64,000 nucleotides of DNA from Verrucomicrobiota bacterium (GTDB lineage Bacteria; Verrucomicrobiota; Kiritimatiellia; SS1-B-03-39; UBA6053), in assembly GCA_020831625.1 (NCBI GenBank), contig JAFIGD010000023.1, positions 1-64,000 on the forward strand, in the 5' to 3' direction. Shown piece by piece: positions 62,416 to 64,000 of this stretch. Every line of letters starts with the position of its first letter. The stretch's first letter is position 1. The notes below the pieces were generated by a model. That model saw only the letters and a program-made list of their open reading frames with translations, was not told where the DNA came from and searched no databases. The translations under genes were made by a program, and so were the position numbers.

Positions 62416-64000
62416 TCAATCCGCGCCGAGGCTCTTCAGCAGTGCCCGGAGTTTTTCAGCTTTTTCGGTCAGTCCATCCTGCTGTTCCTGAATCTGCGCC
62501 ACCACGTGCGGCGGCGCTTTGCTCACAAACGCGTCGTTGCTCAGCCGGGCGTGCCCGCGGGAGATATGTCCCTCGACTTCCTTGAGCTGTTTGCCGATCC
62601 GCTCCGCCTCCGCCGCCACATCAATCAGTCCGTCGGCGGGCATGAACACCATCCCGGCTTTGCTCACCAGTCCCGGGGCCGCGCCCTCGGGCTGATACGC
62701 CGGCTCCAGCCGCACCTTGCCCCGGACAAACTGATTCAACGACGCGATTTCCGCTTCCAGGCCCGCGGCGATTCCGTCATCCTCCGGCCGGACGATGTAT
62801 TCGATCTCCTGACTGGGCTTGATGTTGTAATCCGCCCGCAACTGACGCGCCGCGCGGATCAGGTCCCGCTTCGCGTCCACAAACGACAGCAGGCTTTCAT
62901 CCAGTCCCCAGTCCGCATATCGCTCCGGGCCGAACGCTTCCGGCCACCCGGATTTCATCAGGAAGGTTCCGTCTCCCCGATACCCCATCGCCTCCCAAAG
63001 CTCCTCGGTGATGAAGGGCATCAACGGATGCAGCAGCGTCAGAGCGGTGCGGAACGTGTGATGCATCACCGCGAGGGTGTGCGCCTTGCGGGCCTCATCA
63101 CCACTGTTCAGCGGCCCCTTGGCGTACTCCACATACCAGTCGCAGAAATCACCCCAAATAAAACTGTAAAGCGAGTGGGAATAATCGTTGAAGCGGTACC
63201 GGTCCAAATGCTCGGTGGCCTGCTGAACCGTCTGATCCAGCCGCAACAAAAGATGCCGGTCGTCGCTGCTGAGCAGCGCCGGATCAATCTCTCCAGTCGA
63301 TTCACCCTGCATTTCCATAAACCGGGCCGCGTTCCAGATCTTGGTGCTGTAGTTCCGCCCCATCTCAAAATCGTTTTCTCCGATTTTCACGTCCTGCCCG
63401 GTGGCATTCAGCGTAATCAGGCTGAAACGAAGCGCATCCGCGCTGAATTCTTCGATGATATGCAAAGGATCAATCGAATTCCCCAGACTCTTGCTTTGCT
63501 TCCGGCCTTCTTTGTCGCGCACCACGCCATGCAGATACACCGTCTTGAACGGCACATCATCCATGAACGCGTACCCGGCCATCACCATGCGGGCCACCCA
63601 GAAAAAGATAATGTCCGGCGCGGTTGCCAGCGTGGAACTGGGATACCACTTCGCCAGCGATTCCGTCTGTTCCGGCCAGCCGTGCACACTGAACGGCCAC
63701 AGCCAGGAGGAAAACCAGGTGTCCAGCACGTCTTCATCCTGACGGATGTCGGTCGCCCCGCTGGGCGATTGCGTCGGCGTTTCCCGCGACGCCCACACCT
63801 CGCCGGTGCTGTCGCAATAATATATCGGAATTCGGTGTCCCCACCACAACTGACGTGAAATGCACCAGTCCCGAATGTTGTCCAGCCAGTTCAAATAGAC
63901 CTTGTTCCAGCGCTCCGGCACAAAATTCAGATCTCCGTCCTTCACCGCCTGCACCGCCTTGCGGGCCAGGGGCTCCATTTTCACAAACCACTGACGCGAC
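62416..64000 (-). CDS. valS: Valyl-tRNA synthetase, 5' end cut off by the window
   Basis: It charges tRNA-Val. The visible part (about 527 codons) covers the second half of the catalytic domain with the KQSKS variant of KMSKS (GRKQSKSLGNSIDP), the anticodon-binding domain (WGDFCDWYVEYAKG) and the C-terminal coiled-coil arm (about the last 65 residues). The reading frame is open beyond 64000, so the HIGH half lies outside. The stop codon follows the repeat island. Confidence 0.95.
   Translation of the reverse strand, partial: SRQWFVKMEPLARKAVQAVKDGDLNFVPERWNKVYLNWLDNIRDWCISRQLWWGHRIPIYYCDSTGEVWASRETPTQSPSGATDIRQDEDVLDTWFSSWLWPFSVHGWPEQTESLAKWYPSSTLATAPDIIFFWVARMVMAGYAFMDDVPFKTVYLHGVVRDKEGRKQSKSLGNSIDPLHIIEEFSADALRFSLITLNATGQDVKIGENDFEMGRNYSTKIWNAARFMEMQGESTGEIDPALLSSDDRHLLLRLDQTVQQATEHLDRYRFNDYSHSLYSFIWGDFCDWYVEYAKGPLNSGDEARKAHTLAVMHHTFRTALTLLHPLMPFITEELWEAMGYRGDGTFLMKSGWPEAFGPERYADWGLDESLLSFVDAKRDLIRAARQLRADYNIKPSQEIEYIVRPEDDGIAAGLEAEIASLNQFVRGKVRLEPAYQPEGAAPGLVSKAGMVFMPADGLIDVAAEAERIGKQLKEVEGHISRGHARLSNDAFVSKAPPHVVAQIQEQQDGLTEKAEKLRALLKSLGAD

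Overview
The window looks like a contig from a Gram-negative, GC-rich bacterium with an anaerobic or fermentative lifestyle, most plausibly Kiritimatiellota/Verrucomicrobiota (PVC group). Seen directly: outer-membrane genes (TamA/TamB pair, lipid A-type acyltransferase, lipoprotein), pyruvate formate-lyase activase, RnfB and Rex, an exosortase/EpsI pair, a formylglycine-type sulfatase beside a beta-helix protein, and an McsA-McsB-ClpC operon. The phylum is an inference from this combination. The first 70 bases are a C/G homopolymer that looks like a contig-end artefact.

Layout. 290-6915 (minus): phosphopantetheinyl transferase, two small membrane proteins, metG, a sirtuin, pflA, a cyclic-nucleotide-binding protein and a single-pass protein. 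7041-12797 (plus): an overlapping operon of a branched-chain aminotransferase, mcsA, mcsB, clpC and an acyltransferase. 12874-23415: glutathione peroxidase, thioesterase, site-2 protease, ferrochelatase, SpoU methyltransferase, Ser/Thr kinase, azoreductase, phosphodiesterase, a secreted lyase-like protein and an erythromycin-esterase-like protein. 23497-29954: RNase D-like exonuclease, lipoprotein, endonuclease III, GT39-like membrane protein, rnfB, lemA, a DUF1275 protein and ssb.

30212-39291 is the most unusual part: five tightly packed plus-strand genes for a metallophosphoesterase, a secreted FG-GAP protein, a membrane-anchored PQQ-type beta-propeller, a rifampicin-phosphotransferase-like dikinase without a PEP-barrel, and a three-helix membrane protein resembling the DUF106/EMC3/TMCO1 branch of the Oxa1 insertases. 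A propeller membrane protein beside an EMC3-like protein recalls the EMC1/EMC3 pairing of the eukaryotic ER membrane complex. This is my main candidate for an undescribed system.

39569-49110: FAD oxidoreductase, tamB/tamA, and a beta-helix protein with a sulfatase. 49165-53387: terminator, tRNA-Gly(CCC), infA, rex, a DnaQ-like exonuclease, exosortase, EpsI with a cysteine-rich insert, and gmhB. 53428-59598: FHA protein, chlorite-dismutase-family protein, HAD hydrolase, TatD, a putative DNA-glycosylase-type protein, fasciclin, nucleoside deaminase, a small membrane protein and a WalJ-like metallo-hydrolase. ligA, a 630-bp repeat island and the 3' part of valS close the window.

Two genome-wide themes run through the window. 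First, several genes (6915 minus, 50387, 51044, 53428, 59782) have a sigma70-like promoter whose -10 hexamer ends 5-9 nt before the ATG, with no Shine-Dalgarno sequence, suggesting leaderless mRNAs. Second, intergenic regions carry dispersed repeats: TTTCCGAA..TCGGAAA palindrome pairs at a 31-nt pitch followed by CATTCGTCACTC arrays, and ATCCGTGTTCATCCG arrays. Some of these extend into gene ends or a signal peptide.
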